Part shown: positions 1-9,273 of the stretch, piece after piece
How positions within the stretch are numbered: position 1 is the first letter of the stretch
Layout: each line of letters begins with the position of its first letter
NCBI RefSeq assembly: GCF_001456955.1
Contig: NZ_KQ758470.1
Span: 124,001 to 188,000, forward strand
From: Microbacterium enclense
GTDB lineage: Bacteria; Actinomycetota; Actinomycetes; Actinomycetales; Microbacteriaceae
Length of the DNA stretch: 64,000 nucleotides
Reading direction: 5' to 3'
Translations under genes and position numbers: made by a program
The notes under the pieces: model-generated
Seen by the model: the letters and a program-made list of their open reading frames with translations, nothing else
Database searches by the model: none
What the model was told of the DNA's origin: nothing

Positions 1-557
1 ACCTGCCGGCCGGCGACCTGGTGTTGCGCGCGTTCCGCACACCACTCGATGCGGTGCGCGTGCTGATCGTCGGACAGGATCCGTATCCGACCCCCGGTCA
101 CCCGATCGGGCTGTCGTTCGCGGTCGATCCGCACGTGCGGCCCGTGCCGCGCAGTCTCGCGAACATCTACCGCGAGCTGTCCGACGATCTCGGGATCCCG
201 CCCACGGCACACGGCGACCTGTCCGCCTGGGCCGCCCAGGGCGTCATGCTGTTGAACAGGGTGCTCACGGTCGCCCCGGGGGCGCCGGCATCCCACCGCG
301 GCTGGGGCTGGGAACGCGTCACCGAGCACGCCATCCGGTGCCTCGTGGCCCGCGATGCGCCGCTGGTGGCCGTGCTCTGGGGACGGGACGCCATGAACCT
401 CGCTGCGTTGCTGGGCGAGACGGCGATCGTCTCGTCGCCGCATCCGTCACCGCTTTCGGCGAGCCGCGGCTTCTTCGGGTCGAAGCCGTTCTCGCGCGTC
501 AACGCCCTGCTCGCGCAGCAGGGTGCGGATGCCGTGGACTGGCGCCTCCCGGCCTGA
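1..557 (+). CDS. ung: Uracil-DNA glycosylase, family 1 (5' end cut by window)
   Basis: Removes uracil from DNA as the first step of base excision repair. The open frame runs from base 3 without a start, so the N-terminus (about 40 residues by family length of about 225) lies outside the window. The catalytic motif [10 protein letters not shown] is present; the actinobacterial form has P where E. coli has H after GQDPY. The C-terminal [10 protein letters not shown] motif that contacts DNA is also intact. The GTG at base 21 is internal and would delete conserved sequence. The next gene, an acetyltransferase, follows on the same strand after about 70 bases and probably has its own promoter. Confidence 0.95.
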   Translation, partial: LPAGDLVLRAFRTPLDAVRVLIVGQDPYPTPGHPIGLSFAVDPHVRPVPRSLANIYRELSDDLGIPPTAHGDLSAWAAQGVMLLNRVLTVAPGAPASHRGWGWERVTEHAIRCLVARDAPLVAVLWGRDAMNLAALLGETAIVSSPHPSPLSASRGFFGSKPFSRVNALLAQQGADAVDWRLPA

Positions 558-629
558 TCCCGCGCGATCCGGCCACGTGTCGACCGCACCGACATACGCC
601 GGAAACCGCCACGCCCGTAGGCTGGCGAT

Positions 630-1241
630 GTGCTGGAAGAGGAGTACGAGAAGAGTCGGCGGCGGCTGCCCGCGCATCTGCGTCGCACGCCTGAGCCGGA
701 GCGGCCGTTCTCGTACGACATCCGCCCGGCCACCGCAGCGGACATCCCCGATATTCGGGAGATCTACAACTACTACGTCCGCAACTCGGTCGTGACGTTC
801 GACGAGAAGGCGTGGACGCTCGCCAAATGGCGCGACAAATTCGCCACGCTCGAGAAGCTCAAGCTGCCGTTCCTCGTGGCGCAGTCCCCGAGCGGGCAGA
901 TCCTGGGGTACGCCCTCGTGCAGCCGTGGCAGTCGAAGTCGGCGTACCGCTACACCGTCGAGAACTCCATCTACCTCGGCCAGGCCGCCGCGGGGAAAGG
1001 CCTCGGGCGCGCGCTGCTCGAGGCCCTCATCGAGGCGTGCCAGGAACTGGGGATCCGCGAGATGGTCGCCGCCATCAGCGACAAGGGCGCCGACGCCTCC
1101 ATCGCCCTGCACGAGAAGCTCGGCTTCACCGAGGTCGGGCGCATGGGGCGTGTCGGTTTCAAGTTCGGCCGCTGGCTCGGCGTGGTGTACCTGCAGAAGA
1201 GCATCCCGTCGAAGAAGAAGCGGCGGAAGCTCTTCGGCTGA
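630..1241 (+). CDS. GNAT N-acetyltransferase, phosphinothricin acetyltransferase (PAT)-like
   Basis: Predicted acetyl-CoA-dependent N-acetyltransferase of 203 residues. The core begins at about residue 30 (IRPATAADIPDIREIYNYYV), typical of the PAT/Bar subgroup. The acetyl-CoA loop is seen as GKGLGRALL near residue 125, followed by an ALHEKLGF-type motif. The C-terminus is lysine/arginine-rich. The GTG at 630 lies 6 bases after a TAGGCT -10-like box (618-623) with no Shine-Dalgarno sequence, which suggests a leaderless mRNA. An ATG two bases upstream is in the wrong frame. The acceptor substrate cannot be read from sequence; PAT homologues often act on amino acids such as methionine sulfoximine. 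Confidence 0.85.
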   Translation: MLEEEYEKSRRRLPAHLRRTPEPERPFSYDIRPATAADIPDIREIYNYYVRNSVVTFDEKAWTLAKWRDKFATLEKLKLPFLVAQSPSGQILGYALVQPWQSKSAYRYTVENSIYLGQAAAGKGLGRALLEALIEACQELGIREMVAAISDKGADASIALHEKLGFTEVGRMGRVGFKFGRWLGVVYLQKSIPSKKKRRKLFG

Positions 1242-1499
1242 CGCCCGACGCAAGAAAGAACCCGTCGGTCTCGGGCCGGGCGGTCGCCTCGTGCGTTCAC
1301 GGCCGGACGGCCGCCCGCGTAGCTCGGCGTGCCGGACTCCGGAGTCCTCCGACCTGGAACGGCGGATACGCGTCTCGCGGGGGATGCCGCCGCGCCGTTC
1401 TCCGGAGGCCGGCACGCCGCGCCACGTGCGTCCGTCTCGGCGCCGCCGCCGGGATCACGTCTGCGACGGGCGCCGGTCTCGGCGCGACGTGCGCGAGTG

Positions 1500-1826
1500 T
1501 CAGCGCGCGGCGCGCGCCGGGGGAGCCGCCTGGCGGACCTCGTCGACGAGCGTGCGCCACGGCCCTTGCACCTGCCCGTCGCCCAACCGCGCCTGGTGCA
1601 CGGGTGCGCCGCCGTGGTGCACCTCGATGCGCCACTGGTAGCGGTCGGCCCCGCTGGGCGGCGCGGACGCGGCATCCCACGGGCAGCTCTCGACGAGTTC
1701 CCGCCAGCGCGGGGCATGGTCGGCGTCGGCCTCGGCCCGCCACTGCTTCGACAAGCCGGCGATGCCGCCGGAACGGACCACGATGATGGTGAGACGCTCG
1801 GCGCTCTCGGCGTCAGGCTGCGGCAT
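1500..1826 (-). CDS. Emfourin-like protealysin inhibitor
   Basis: Small protein of 108 residues directly downstream of, and overlapping by 14 bases, the M4 protease gene. This is the arrangement known for protealysin and its protein inhibitor emfourin. The N-terminal strand with a following RSGGIAGL motif matches emfourin family members (usually about 110-120 aa). The start is taken as the ATG at 1826, inside the last codons of the protease; GGAGG abuts it closely, so translational coupling is likely. The expected role is tight inhibition of the protease, probably in the cytoplasm since neither protein has a signal peptide. The family call rests on motif and context, not on a search. Confidence 0.75.
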   Translation of the reverse strand: MPQPDAESAERLTIIVVRSGGIAGLSKQWRAEADADHAPRWRELVESCPWDAASAPPSGADRYQWRIEVHHGGAPVHQARLGDGQVQGPWRTLVDEVRQAAPPARAAR

Positions 1827-2892
1827 CCTCCACGACGCCGACTCCGGCCCACGCGGCGCGGACGGCGGCGACCTCCTCCGACTCCTCACCGTACTCCGCC
1901 GCGGCGGCCGTCAGGGTAGCGGCGGCGAACGCCGTGAAGTCGGCGGTGGGGGAGAGAGTGCCGGCGGTGAGCGTGCGATACCAGACGAGCCCCGCGCGTT
2001 CCCACGCCCTTCCGCCGAGCGCGGTGGCGACGAGGTAGAAGGCGCGGTTGGGGATGCCCGAGTTGATGTGGACGCCGCCGTTGTCGTCGTCGGTCTCGAC
2101 GTAATCGCGCATGTGACCCGGCTGCGGGTCTTTGCCCAGAACGTCGTCGTCGTAGGCCGTACCGGGCGCCTTCATCGACCGGAGGGCCTCGCCCTGCACG
2201 TCGGGGGCGAAGATGCCCTCGCCGATGAGCCACGTCGCCTCATCGGCCGTCTGGCCGAGATGGTGCTGCTCGGCGAGCGCCCCGAAGACGTCGGACAGCG
2301 ACTCGTTGAGCGCGCCGGACTGGCCCTGATACTCCAGGCCGCCGGCGGCCTCGGTCACGCCGTGCCCGAGTTCGTGCGCGATGACGCTCAGCGACCGTGT
2401 GAACCCGACGAAGACCTCGCCGTCACCGTCTCCGAACACCATGCGCTCGCCGTTCCAGAACGCGTTGTCGTAGTCGTCGCCGAAGTGCACCGTCGCCAGC
2501 AGGGAACCGCCCGCCGCGTCGATACCGTCGCGGGCGAAGGCGTCCCAGAAGAAGTCGTAGGTCGCGCCGAGGCCGTCGTACGCCTCGTCGACCGCGGCGT
2601 CGCCGCTGGGGGCGTCGTCTTCGCTGCGCACGCGACGCCCGGGCAGGTTCTCGGTGTTACCGGCGTCGGAGATGATGCGGTCGGGAGCGGGCACCGCCTC
2701 GGCCACCAGGGCGTCGCCGTCGATCGACAGCCGGAGGCGGGTGCGCGTCGGGCGCGGCATGGCGAGGGTCTTGCGTGCGGCGGCGGCCGCCCGCGCGAGG
2801 CGGGGGTCGTCGGTCTGGGCGAGACGGTCGAGCAGGAACGGGGGAACGATGCCGGCGATCATGCGCCCGAGGCTAGCGCGCACCTCCGACAT
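1813..2892 (-). CDS. M4-family zinc metalloprotease, protealysin type
   Basis: Neutral zinc protease of 359 residues. The catalytic motif HELGH lies at about residues 173-177, the third zinc ligand in ALNESLSDVFGA at about 195-206, and the transition-state histidine in GGVHINSGIPNRAF at about 283. There is no signal peptide. The N-terminus carries the short protealysin-type propeptide (IVPPFLLDRLA at about 13-23) instead of the long FTP/PepSY prosegment of thermolysin, so maturation by removal of about 50 residues is expected. Related enzymes cleave actin or act against competitors. The overlapping downstream gene encodes the probable inhibitor. Confidence 0.92.
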   Translation of the reverse strand: MSEVRASLGRMIAGIVPPFLLDRLAQTDDPRLARAAAAARKTLAMPRPTRTRLRLSIDGDALVAEAVPAPDRIISDAGNTENLPGRRVRSEDDAPSGDAAVDEAYDGLGATYDFFWDAFARDGIDAAGGSLLATVHFGDDYDNAFWNGERMVFGDGDGEVFVGFTRSLSVIAHELGHGVTEAAGGLEYQGQSGALNESLSDVFGALAEQHHLGQTADEATWLIGEGIFAPDVQGEALRSMKAPGTAYDDDVLGKDPQPGHMRDYVETDDDNGGVHINSGIPNRAFYLVATALGGRAWERAGLVWYRTLTAGTLSPTADFTAFAAATLTAAAAEYGEESEEVAAVRAAWAGVGVVEDAAA

Positions 2893-2959
2893 CGCGGCAT
2901 CCCTTGCCCTCGTCCTGGGGGCGGATTCCCACCCGGACGGCCGGGGGAGGAGCGGTGCG

Positions 2960-3751
2960 TCACGCCGGCAGCGTCGGAATGGATGCCAGCAGCTTCCGCG
3001 TGTAGGCGGCCTGCGGCTGCAGCAGCACCTTCTCGGTGGGGCCCTGCTCCACGACGCGACCGTCTTTCATCACGACCACCTGATCGCACACGTTCTGCAC
3101 GACGCCGATGTCGTGCGAGACGAGCACGAGCGTCAGATCCTCTTCGGCGCGCAGGCGTGCCACCAGCCGCAGGATCTGGGCGCGGACGGTCACGTCGAGC
3201 GCCGACAGCGGCTCGTCGCCGACGAGGATACGCGGGCGGTGCACGATGGCCCGGGCCAGTGCGATGCGCTGACGCTGACCGCCGGAGAACTCGTGCGGGA
3301 ACCGCTCCGCCATGTCGGCCGTGAGCCCGACCTGCTCCAGCACCTCCCGCACACGCGCCCGCCGATCGCCCGCGATGTCGAGCGCCCACAGCGGCTCGCC
3401 CACGATGCGCCCGATGTTCATGCGGGGATCGAGCGAGGCGTACGGGTCTTGGAACACGATGCCCGTCGCGCGGCGGAGCCAGTGCAGCGAGCGGGCCGAT
3501 CCGCGAGCGTCCACGGTGCGCCCGGCGACCTCGACCGTTCCCGCGGTGGGGGTGTCGAGCCCGAGCAGCAGGCGGACGAGCGTCGACTTGCCCGAACCGG
3601 ACTCGCCGATCACGCCGACCGCGGAGCCCGCCAGCACCGACAGATCGACGTCGGCGAGACCGGGCGTGCGCTCAGCGCGTCCGAACGCGCGGGCGCGGGG
3701 AGCGGGATAGTCGCGGGTGAGCCCGCGAGCGCGGATGAGCGTCTCGGTCAC
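2960..3751 (-). CDS. Oligopeptide/dipeptide-type ABC transporter ATPase (DppF-like)
   Basis: Second nucleotide-binding subunit of the importer encoded from 7953 down to 2960. It is 263 residues long, with Walker [10 protein letters not shown] near residue 50, Q-loop in FQDPYASLDP near 90, signature SGGQRQR near 150, Walker B LVGDEPLSALD near 170 and switch SHD near 200. The GTG at 3751 overlaps the stop of the upstream ATPase gene (GTGA), so it is the last gene of a translationally coupled operon. The oligopeptide-transporter C-terminal extension is short here. The ATPase acts in the cytoplasm against the two permeases. Confidence 0.9.
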   Translation of the reverse strand: MTETLIRARGLTRDYPAPRARAFGRAERTPGLADVDLSVLAGSAVGVIGESGSGKSTLVRLLLGLDTPTAGTVEVAGRTVDARGSARSLHWLRRATGIVFQDPYASLDPRMNIGRIVGEPLWALDIAGDRRARVREVLEQVGLTADMAERFPHEFSGGQRQRIALARAIVHRPRILVGDEPLSALDVTVRAQILRLVARLRAEEDLTLVLVSHDIGVVQNVCDQVVVMKDGRVVEQGPTEKVLLQPQAAYTRKLLASIPTLPA

Positions 3752-4632
3752 GGCGTCTGCTTCCCCTCGTCCGCCCGGGCAGGGGAGGAGCTGTCGTCCC
3801 GTACGTGACCCGTCGCATCGCGGCCCACGCCCGAGGCCGCGGCATCCGGAGACCGTTCGGGATGCCACAGGGTCGCCGTCGCGTCGCGGAGGAGGGCGCG
3901 CGTGACCGGCGACGTCGGCGCACGCAGCAGCTCTGCGACGTCGCCGTGCTCGACCACGCGGCCGTGTTCGAGCACGACCGCGTGGGTGGCCACCTGCGCC
4001 AGCACCGCGAGATCGTGCGTGATGAAGACGAGCGACATTCCGGCATCCTGAACGAGGGTGCGGAGCAGCTCGAGAACGCCGGCCTGGATGGTCACGTCGA
4101 GCGCGGTGGTCGGCTCGTCGGCGATGAGCAGGCGCGGCCGGCACGCGAGGGCCATCGCGATGGCGACGCGTTGACGCTGTCCCCCGGAGAGCTGGTGTGG
4201 ATAGCGCGAGACGATGCGCTCGGGCTCGGGCAGAGCGACGCGCTCGGCCTCGACGACGGCTCGCCGGAGGGCCTCGCGCCGCGAGACGCGCTCGTGGATG
4301 CGCACCGACTCGCCGATCTGCCGCCCCACGGTGCGGATGGGGTTGAGGGCGGTGCGCGGCTCCTGGAACACCATGCCGATGTCGTCGCCGCGCAGGGCCG
4401 CCAGCTCGCGGTCGGGGAGTCCGAGGATCTCGCGGCCGTTCCAGCGGACGCTGCCGGTGGCTCTCGCGCCGTCGGGCAGGAGGCCGAGGATCGCGAGCGC
4501 GGTGAGCGACTTGCCCGAGCCGGACTCGCCGATCAGGCCCACGCGCGCGCCGTCGGGCACGTCGAACGAGATGCCGTCGACGACGGGTCGACCGCCGATG
4601 TCGATGCGCAGATCGCTGACCTCGAGGCTCAC
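3748..4632 (-). CDS. Oligopeptide/dipeptide-type ABC transporter ATPase (DppD-like)
   Basis: First ATPase subunit of the importer, 294 residues. Walker A GESGSGKS lies near residue 37, [10 protein letters not shown] near 85, LSGGQRQR near 152, Walker [12 protein letters not shown] near 172 and THD near 205. About 30 polar, probably disordered residues follow the domain. The GTG at 4632 overlaps the stop of the upstream permease by four bases. Pairing of two non-identical ATPases is typical of peptide/nickel (PepT) importers. Confidence 0.9.
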   Translation of the reverse strand: MSLEVSDLRIDIGGRPVVDGISFDVPDGARVGLIGESGSGKSLTALAILGLLPDGARATGSVRWNGREILGLPDRELAALRGDDIGMVFQEPRTALNPIRTVGRQIGESVRIHERVSRREALRRAVVEAERVALPEPERIVSRYPHQLSGGQRQRVAIAMALACRPRLLIADEPTTALDVTIQAGVLELLRTLVQDAGMSLVFITHDLAVLAQVATHAVVLEHGRVVEHGDVAELLRAPTSPVTRALLRDATATLWHPERSPDAAASGVGRDATGHVRDDSSSPARADEGKQTP

Positions 4633-5498
4633 GCGACCACCCCCGGAACGTGCGTGCGGGCGGAGGGAGCCCGCTCCGCCAGTGTGGGATCGGCAGCCTC
4701 GCGCAGCGCGTCGCCCAGCAGGTTCAGCCCCAGCACGGTGAGCGTGATGGCCAGACCCGGCCACACCACCGTGAGCGGGTGGACCGCGATGTAGGCCTGC
4801 AGGTCGCTCAGCAGCACGCCCCACGAGGGCTGGGTCACCGGGGCGCCGAAGCCGAGATACGACAGTCCGGCCTCGGCGAGCACCGCCACGGCCATGCCCC
4901 ACGACAGCTGCACGATGAACACCGGCGCGACGTTGGGGAGGAGGTGCCGGGTCAGGTTCTGCCCGGTGGTGAGGCCGCTCGCCCGACCGGCGAGGACGTA
5001 GTCGCTGTGCAGGACGCGACGCAGCTCGGGACGTGTGACGCGGGCGATGTTCACCCCGAAGCCGATGCCGACCGCCCAGATCACCACCGCCAGCGAGCCG
5101 CCCCACACCGCCGTGATCATCATGGCGATGATGAGCACCGGGAAGGCGATCAGGATGTCGACCAGCACGGCGATGCTCTCGCGGAGCCAACGGGCCGTGA
5201 GCGAGCCGAGCGCGGCCAGCGCGATGCCGAGCACCGAGGCGACGACCCCGGCTCCGATGGCGACGACGACCGTCGTACGGGCCCCCGCCATCAGCAGGCT
5301 GGCGATGTCACGGCCGCTGTTGTCGGTGCCCAGCACGTGCGGCCACGACGGGTCGCTCCAGCGTGCGCGCGCGTCGACGGCCCCCGGGTCGAAGGGGGTC
5401 CAGAACAGCGAGACGACCGCCGTGATCACGACGAGAGCGACGATCAGGATGCCGAACCGCCCGGTGCCCAGACTCCAGAGGCGTTTCACCGTGGTCAT
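4629..5498 (-). CDS. ABC transporter permease (DppC-like)
   Basis: Inner-membrane permease of 289 residues with an N-terminal hydrophobic segment at about residues 14-34, the DppC-type LGTDNSGRDI motif near 69-78, and about five further membrane helices. The coupling loop near residues 185-200 holds a GRASGLTTGQNLTRHLLPN-like EAA motif. ATG at 5498 overlaps the end of the DppB-like gene (ATGA) and the stop overlaps the DppD-like gene. It forms a heterodimer with the 5495-6445 product. Confidence 0.9.
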   Translation of the reverse strand: MTTVKRLWSLGTGRFGILIVALVVITAVVSLFWTPFDPGAVDARARWSDPSWPHVLGTDNSGRDIASLLMAGARTTVVVAIGAGVVASVLGIALAALGSLTARWLRESIAVLVDILIAFPVLIIAMMITAVWGGSLAVVIWAVGIGFGVNIARVTRPELRRVLHSDYVLAGRASGLTTGQNLTRHLLPNVAPVFIVQLSWGMAVAVLAEAGLSYLGFGAPVTQPSWGVLLSDLQAYIAVHPLTVVWPGLAITLTVLGLNLLGDALREAADPTLAERAPSARTHVPGVVA

Positions 5499-6445
5499 GC
5501 GGCCTCCCGCTGCCGGGGGTCGACGAGTCGGTGCACGAGGTCGACGAGGAAGCCCACGACGAGCACGAACCCGGTGAGGGCGAGCAGCTCTCCCTGCACC
5601 TTGGGCAGGTCGCGGGAGGCCACGTCGCCCACGAGCATCCGCCCGATGCCGGGGAGGGTGAACAACTGCTCGATGATGACGGCCCCCACGATCACACCGG
5701 CGATCTGCAGTCCCAGCACGGTGATGACCGACAGGCCCACGTTCGGCAGGCCGTGGCTCAGCAGCGCCCTCGTGCGGGTGAGGCCTTTCGCAGCGGCCGT
5801 CCGCACGTAGTCCTGCCCCATCGCCTGCAGCGTCGCGCTGCGCACGAACCGCAGCAGCATCGCACCTTCGACCACGCCGATGGTGAGCGCGGGCAGCACG
5901 AGAGCCCGCAGCGCTGCCGCCGGATCGTTCCACCCGGCGCGGGGGAACCCCTGAGGGGGGAGCCAGCCCAGCCACACCGAGAACACGACGACGAGCATCA
6001 GACCCGCCCACACGACCGGGACCGCCGCGAGCGCCTGTGCGACGACGCTCACGGCGGTGCCGGCGGCACGTCGACGACCGAGCGCCGACAGCACCCCGAA
6101 CGGGATGCCGACGACCAGCGCGACCGTGAGCGACAGGGCTGCGAGCGGCACGGTCACGCGCGCCTTGTCGGCCAGCTCGGAGACGACCGACGTCCCCGTC
6201 ACGAGCGAGGTTCCCAGGTCGCCGCGCAGCAGCCCGCCGATCCACTCGGCGTACTGGGTCCACAGGGGTGCGTCGAGACCGAGGCTCGCGCGCACGGCGG
6301 CGACCTGTTGCGGCGTCGCCTCGGCACCCGCGATGAGCTGCGCCACGTCGCCCGGGAGGACGCGCAGCGAGAGGAAGATCAGCACGCTGGCCACGGCCAG
6401 GCCCAGAAGGAGCAGGCCCAGCCGTGTCAGCGTGTAGCGGATCAC
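5495..6445 (-). CDS. ABC transporter permease (DppB-like)
   Basis: Inner-membrane permease of 316 residues, starting with the DppB-like MIRYTLTRLG and a first helix to about residue 28. The periplasmic-loop hallmark LGLDAPLWTQYAEWI is near 55-69. The EAA-type loop (RTAAAKGLTRTRALLSHGLPN) is near 218-238 and the EQLFTLPGIGRMLV motif near 262-275. Start and stop each overlap neighbours by four bases, so all transporter genes are co-translated. Confidence 0.9.
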   Translation of the reverse strand: MIRYTLTRLGLLLLGLAVASVLIFLSLRVLPGDVAQLIAGAEATPQQVAAVRASLGLDAPLWTQYAEWIGGLLRGDLGTSLVTGTSVVSELADKARVTVPLAALSLTVALVVGIPFGVLSALGRRRAAGTAVSVVAQALAAVPVVWAGLMLVVVFSVWLGWLPPQGFPRAGWNDPAAALRALVLPALTIGVVEGAMLLRFVRSATLQAMGQDYVRTAAAKGLTRTRALLSHGLPNVGLSVITVLGLQIAGVIVGAVIIEQLFTLPGIGRMLVGDVASRDLPKVQGELLALTGFVLVVGFLVDLVHRLVDPRQREAA

Positions 6446-7953
6446 TCCGCCGCGACCGTCACACCCGCCAGCGGCAGGCGCACGTTGAGCGAGTTCTTCG
6501 GGAAGTTCGCGACGTTCGTGCCCACCGCCGTGAGCGGGGTCGACAGGAAGAGCCAGTCGGCGGCATCCTGATCGCTCACGATGCGGGCGGCCTCGGCGAG
6601 CAGGTCGGAGGACTGCTGCTCATCGGTCGTGGCGAGCGCCTGGGTGTAGAGGGACTGCACCTCGGGGTTGTCGTAACCGAAGTAGTACGACGGGTTCGCC
6701 CAGTTGCCGAAGTCCCGCGCCTCCACGTGGCGTACGAAGCTCAGGTCGTAGTCCTTGTTCGTGTACACGTCCTGCAGCCAGGCGGTGAAGTCGACCTGCT
6801 CGACCTGGAGCGTCACCCCGATGTCGGCGAACGACGACACCAGGAAGGTCGCGATCGTCCCGGGGTAGACGTTGGGGATCGTGAGCGTCAGGCCGAGGTT
6901 CTGAACGCCCGCCTCGGCCAGGAGCTCGCGCGAGCGGTCGGGATCGAAGGCGATCGTGCCCGAGAGGTCCTCGTAGCCCGGGTCGAGCGGCGGGATCGGA
7001 CCGTACAGGGCCTCGCCGTAGCCCAGCGTCTCGACCAGGGCGTCGTGGTCGATGGCCAGGCGCAGAGCCTCGCGCACGCGCTGGTCGTTGAGGGGTGCCC
7101 GCTGGTTGTTGAACGCGAGGGTGCCCTTGTCGGTCGTGAGGCCCGACTCGATGGTGAAGGTGCCGATGCCCTCGACCTGGCTCTGCAGCTCGGGGTCGAT
7201 CTCGAGGGCCACGTCGACGTCGCCGTTGACGGCCGCGTTCACCGCGGCGCTGTTGTCGGGGATGTAGTCGAGCACGACCTCGGCGACACCCGCCTTCTCG
7301 CCCCAGTACCCGTCGTAGCGGGCGAGGGTGAGGCTCTGGCCGGTGTTCCAGCTGTCGACGCGGAACGGGCCGGTGCCGTTCGCGGCGGTCTGCAGGTTGG
7401 TGGTGTCACCGCTGTTGAAGACGAGCCCGGCGCGCCCGGTCAGGGTGAAGAGGAAGTCGATGTTCGGCTGCGCGAGCGTCAGCACGATCGTCGACGCGTC
7501 GGGAGAGGCGATCGAGGTCACGTCGGCGAGGTCGGCGCTGTCGGCGATGGTGGCATCGTCTTTGGCGGTCTGCAGCGAGGTGACGACGTCATCGGCGGTC
7601 AGTTCGCTGCCGTCATGGAAGGTGACGCCGTCGCGCAGGGTGAAGGTGTACGTCAGCCCGTCGGACGAGACGTTCCATTCGGTGGCCAGGGCCGGGACGA
7701 TCGCGTTGTTCTGGTCGGCGTCGCGGGTGACGAGACCCTGGTAGACGTTGTCGATCAGCGCCTGCTCGAGGGCGGCGCCGGCGGTGCGGCGGATGTCGAG
7801 GTTGGACGGCTCCAGCGACAGACGCACGGTGAGGGTGGCATCCGGGTTCGCTTCGCCCGTCGGGTTCGGGGCGGTGTTCGGGCCGGTGCACGAGGTGAGC
7901 AGCAGGGCTCCGATGAGAAGCGCACTCGTGGCGAGGGCGGTGCGGCGCAGCAT
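6442..7953 (-). CDS. Extracellular solute-binding lipoprotein of peptide-type ABC importer (SBP family 5)
   Basis: Substrate-binding component, 503 residues from the ATG at 7953. A signal peptide with lipobox (LLLTSC, Cys at about 21) predicts a membrane-anchored lipoprotein. The family-5 pattern LTVRLSLEPSNLDIRRTAGA at the mature N-terminus and the TFHDGSELTADDVV segment near 120 are clear. A longer in-frame start at 8049 would bury the signal peptide and is rejected. GAAAGGAC lies just before the chosen ATG. It is the first gene of the importer operon. The ligand (peptides, nickel or other) cannot be deduced. Confidence 0.92.
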   Translation of the reverse strand: MLRRTALATSALLIGALLLTSCTGPNTAPNPTGEANPDATLTVRLSLEPSNLDIRRTAGAALEQALIDNVYQGLVTRDADQNNAIVPALATEWNVSSDGLTYTFTLRDGVTFHDGSELTADDVVTSLQTAKDDATIADSADLADVTSIASPDASTIVLTLAQPNIDFLFTLTGRAGLVFNSGDTTNLQTAANGTGPFRVDSWNTGQSLTLARYDGYWGEKAGVAEVVLDYIPDNSAAVNAAVNGDVDVALEIDPELQSQVEGIGTFTIESGLTTDKGTLAFNNQRAPLNDQRVREALRLAIDHDALVETLGYGEALYGPIPPLDPGYEDLSGTIAFDPDRSRELLAEAGVQNLGLTLTIPNVYPGTIATFLVSSFADIGVTLQVEQVDFTAWLQDVYTNKDYDLSFVRHVEARDFGNWANPSYYFGYDNPEVQSLYTQALATTDEQQSSDLLAEAARIVSDQDAADWLFLSTPLTAVGTNVANFPKNSLNVRLPLAGVTVAAE

Positions 7954-8021
7954 TGCGGGGTTGTCCTTTCGCAGGCCGAAGGCATCCGGGTGTGCTGTGG
8001 ATGCCGTGCAGGGGTGGCAAC

Positions 8022-8027
8022 AGCCTA
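8022..8027 (-). promoter_or_regulatory. -10 box of the peptide ABC importer operon
   Basis: On the minus strand these bases read TAGGCT, about 70 bases upstream of the solute-binding protein ATG at 7953. No convincing -35 is visible, which is common in actinomycetes. It is the only good -10 candidate in the gap before the divergently spaced hydrolase gene end. Confidence 0.45.
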
Positions 8028-8100
8028 CTTTCACCCGTATTCCCTCCATGCCGTCTGTGACGGTCCGCGACGATCTGTGACGCGGGGAGGAGGGGTGCGG

Positions 8101-9036
8101 TCAGTTCGGGGTCACGGATCCGCCGCCCGGCAGCGCGCTGCGGATGAGCGCAGCGAGCCCGGCCGGATCCTCTTCCTGGGCGTTGTGGCCCGTGGCGATC
8201 GTGCGCACCGCGGCGGTGGGGAGGCGCTGGGCGAACTCCTCGGCATCCGAGGGCGTGACGAATCCGCGCTCCCCGCGTACGAGGGTGACGGGGCAGGTGA
8301 TCTGCGCGATGTCGTCCCACCCCGTGCTCGCGAGCACCGCGCGCACGGCGTCGGGGGTCGAGGGGTCGCCGCCGGCGTTCGCCGCGGCCGCGGCGAGGTG
8401 GGCGAAGTGGTGTTTCCACTCCACGCGGCCGTCGGCGCGCACGCGGGAGTTCAGGAAGACGCCGCGGGTCGCCGCGTCGCGGGAGCCGCCGAGGCCGAAC
8501 GCCAGAGCGCGGTCGACGAGCTCGTCGCGAGAGGCCCAGTCGGTGGGGCCGGCGAAGAAGGCGCGGATCTCGGCGGGTCCGGCGCTCGGGTCGACACCGG
8601 GGGTGATGTCGAGGACGACCAGTCGGGCCACGAGGTCGGCACGGGATGCCGCGACCGCCGCCGCCGTCAGTCCGCCGAGCGAATGGCCCACCAGGGTCTG
8701 CGGGCCGTCGGTCCAGGTCTGGAGGGCGGTGACGACGTCGGGGGCGAGAACCCGCGCCACGTACGCGGCATCGTCGCGCCACGACGAATCCCCGTGGCCG
8801 GCGAGATCGAGCGCGAGGGCCGGTTCGCCGAGGTGCAGTAGCGTGGTGTCCCACGTGTGGGCGTTGAGCCCCGCGCCGTGCAGCAGCGTCACGCGCGGCG
8901 GCGCGTCGCCCCATCGCAGCCCGCTCAGCGAGCGACCGTCGGCAAGAGTCAGCCGTACGCGCGTCACCGGCGGCACGGGTCGCCCGAGGGCTGCGGCCTG
9001 GGCAGGCAGGAAAGAGAACTCGTCGAGCTCGGGCAT
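8101..9036 (-). CDS. Alpha/beta-hydrolase
   Basis: Hydrolase of 311 residues with the oxyanion-hole segment LLHGAGLNAHTWD near residue 55, nucleophile elbow GHSLGG near 118-123 (Ser nucleophile) and a C-terminal catalytic His in TIATGHNAQEED near 288. The substrate is unknown; it could be an esterase, lactonase or peptidase. There is no signal peptide, so it is cytoplasmic. It lies on the same strand as the ABC importer but about 50 bases plus the importer promoter separate them, so it is probably a separate unit. Confidence 0.88.
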   Translation of the reverse strand: MPELDEFSFLPAQAAALGRPVPPVTRVRLTLADGRSLSGLRWGDAPPRVTLLHGAGLNAHTWDTTLLHLGEPALALDLAGHGDSSWRDDAAYVARVLAPDVVTALQTWTDGPQTLVGHSLGGLTAAAVAASRADLVARLVVLDITPGVDPSAGPAEIRAFFAGPTDWASRDELVDRALAFGLGGSRDAATRGVFLNSRVRADGRVEWKHHFAHLAAAAANAGGDPSTPDAVRAVLASTGWDDIAQITCPVTLVRGERGFVTPSDAEEFAQRLPTAAVRTIATGHNAQEEDPAGLAALIRSALPGGGSVTPN

Positions 9037-9273
9037 GCCTCCAGCCTGTCACCGCGCTGCGCCGGTCGTCGGCGACGTGCCGTGGATCGCCGGGGACGGG
9101 CGGAAGACCACGAAGACATGACGCAGGACGCTCCACGACGCGGCGGGTTCGCACGCGGGCGTCACGGCGCGGCCGACCCGTGTTTCTGACGCAGTGGGGT
9201 CGGGCGCCACGGCCTCGCCGACATCGCCCGAGCTTCCCGCGCCCCGCGGGCGACGCGGCCATAGGCTTTCCCC

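Noticed and set aside
2960..7953. Nickel-specific importer (nik) naming
   Set aside because: Family-5 binding proteins and PepT-type ATPases do not reveal the ligand, and no nickel enzyme or NikR site is nearby.
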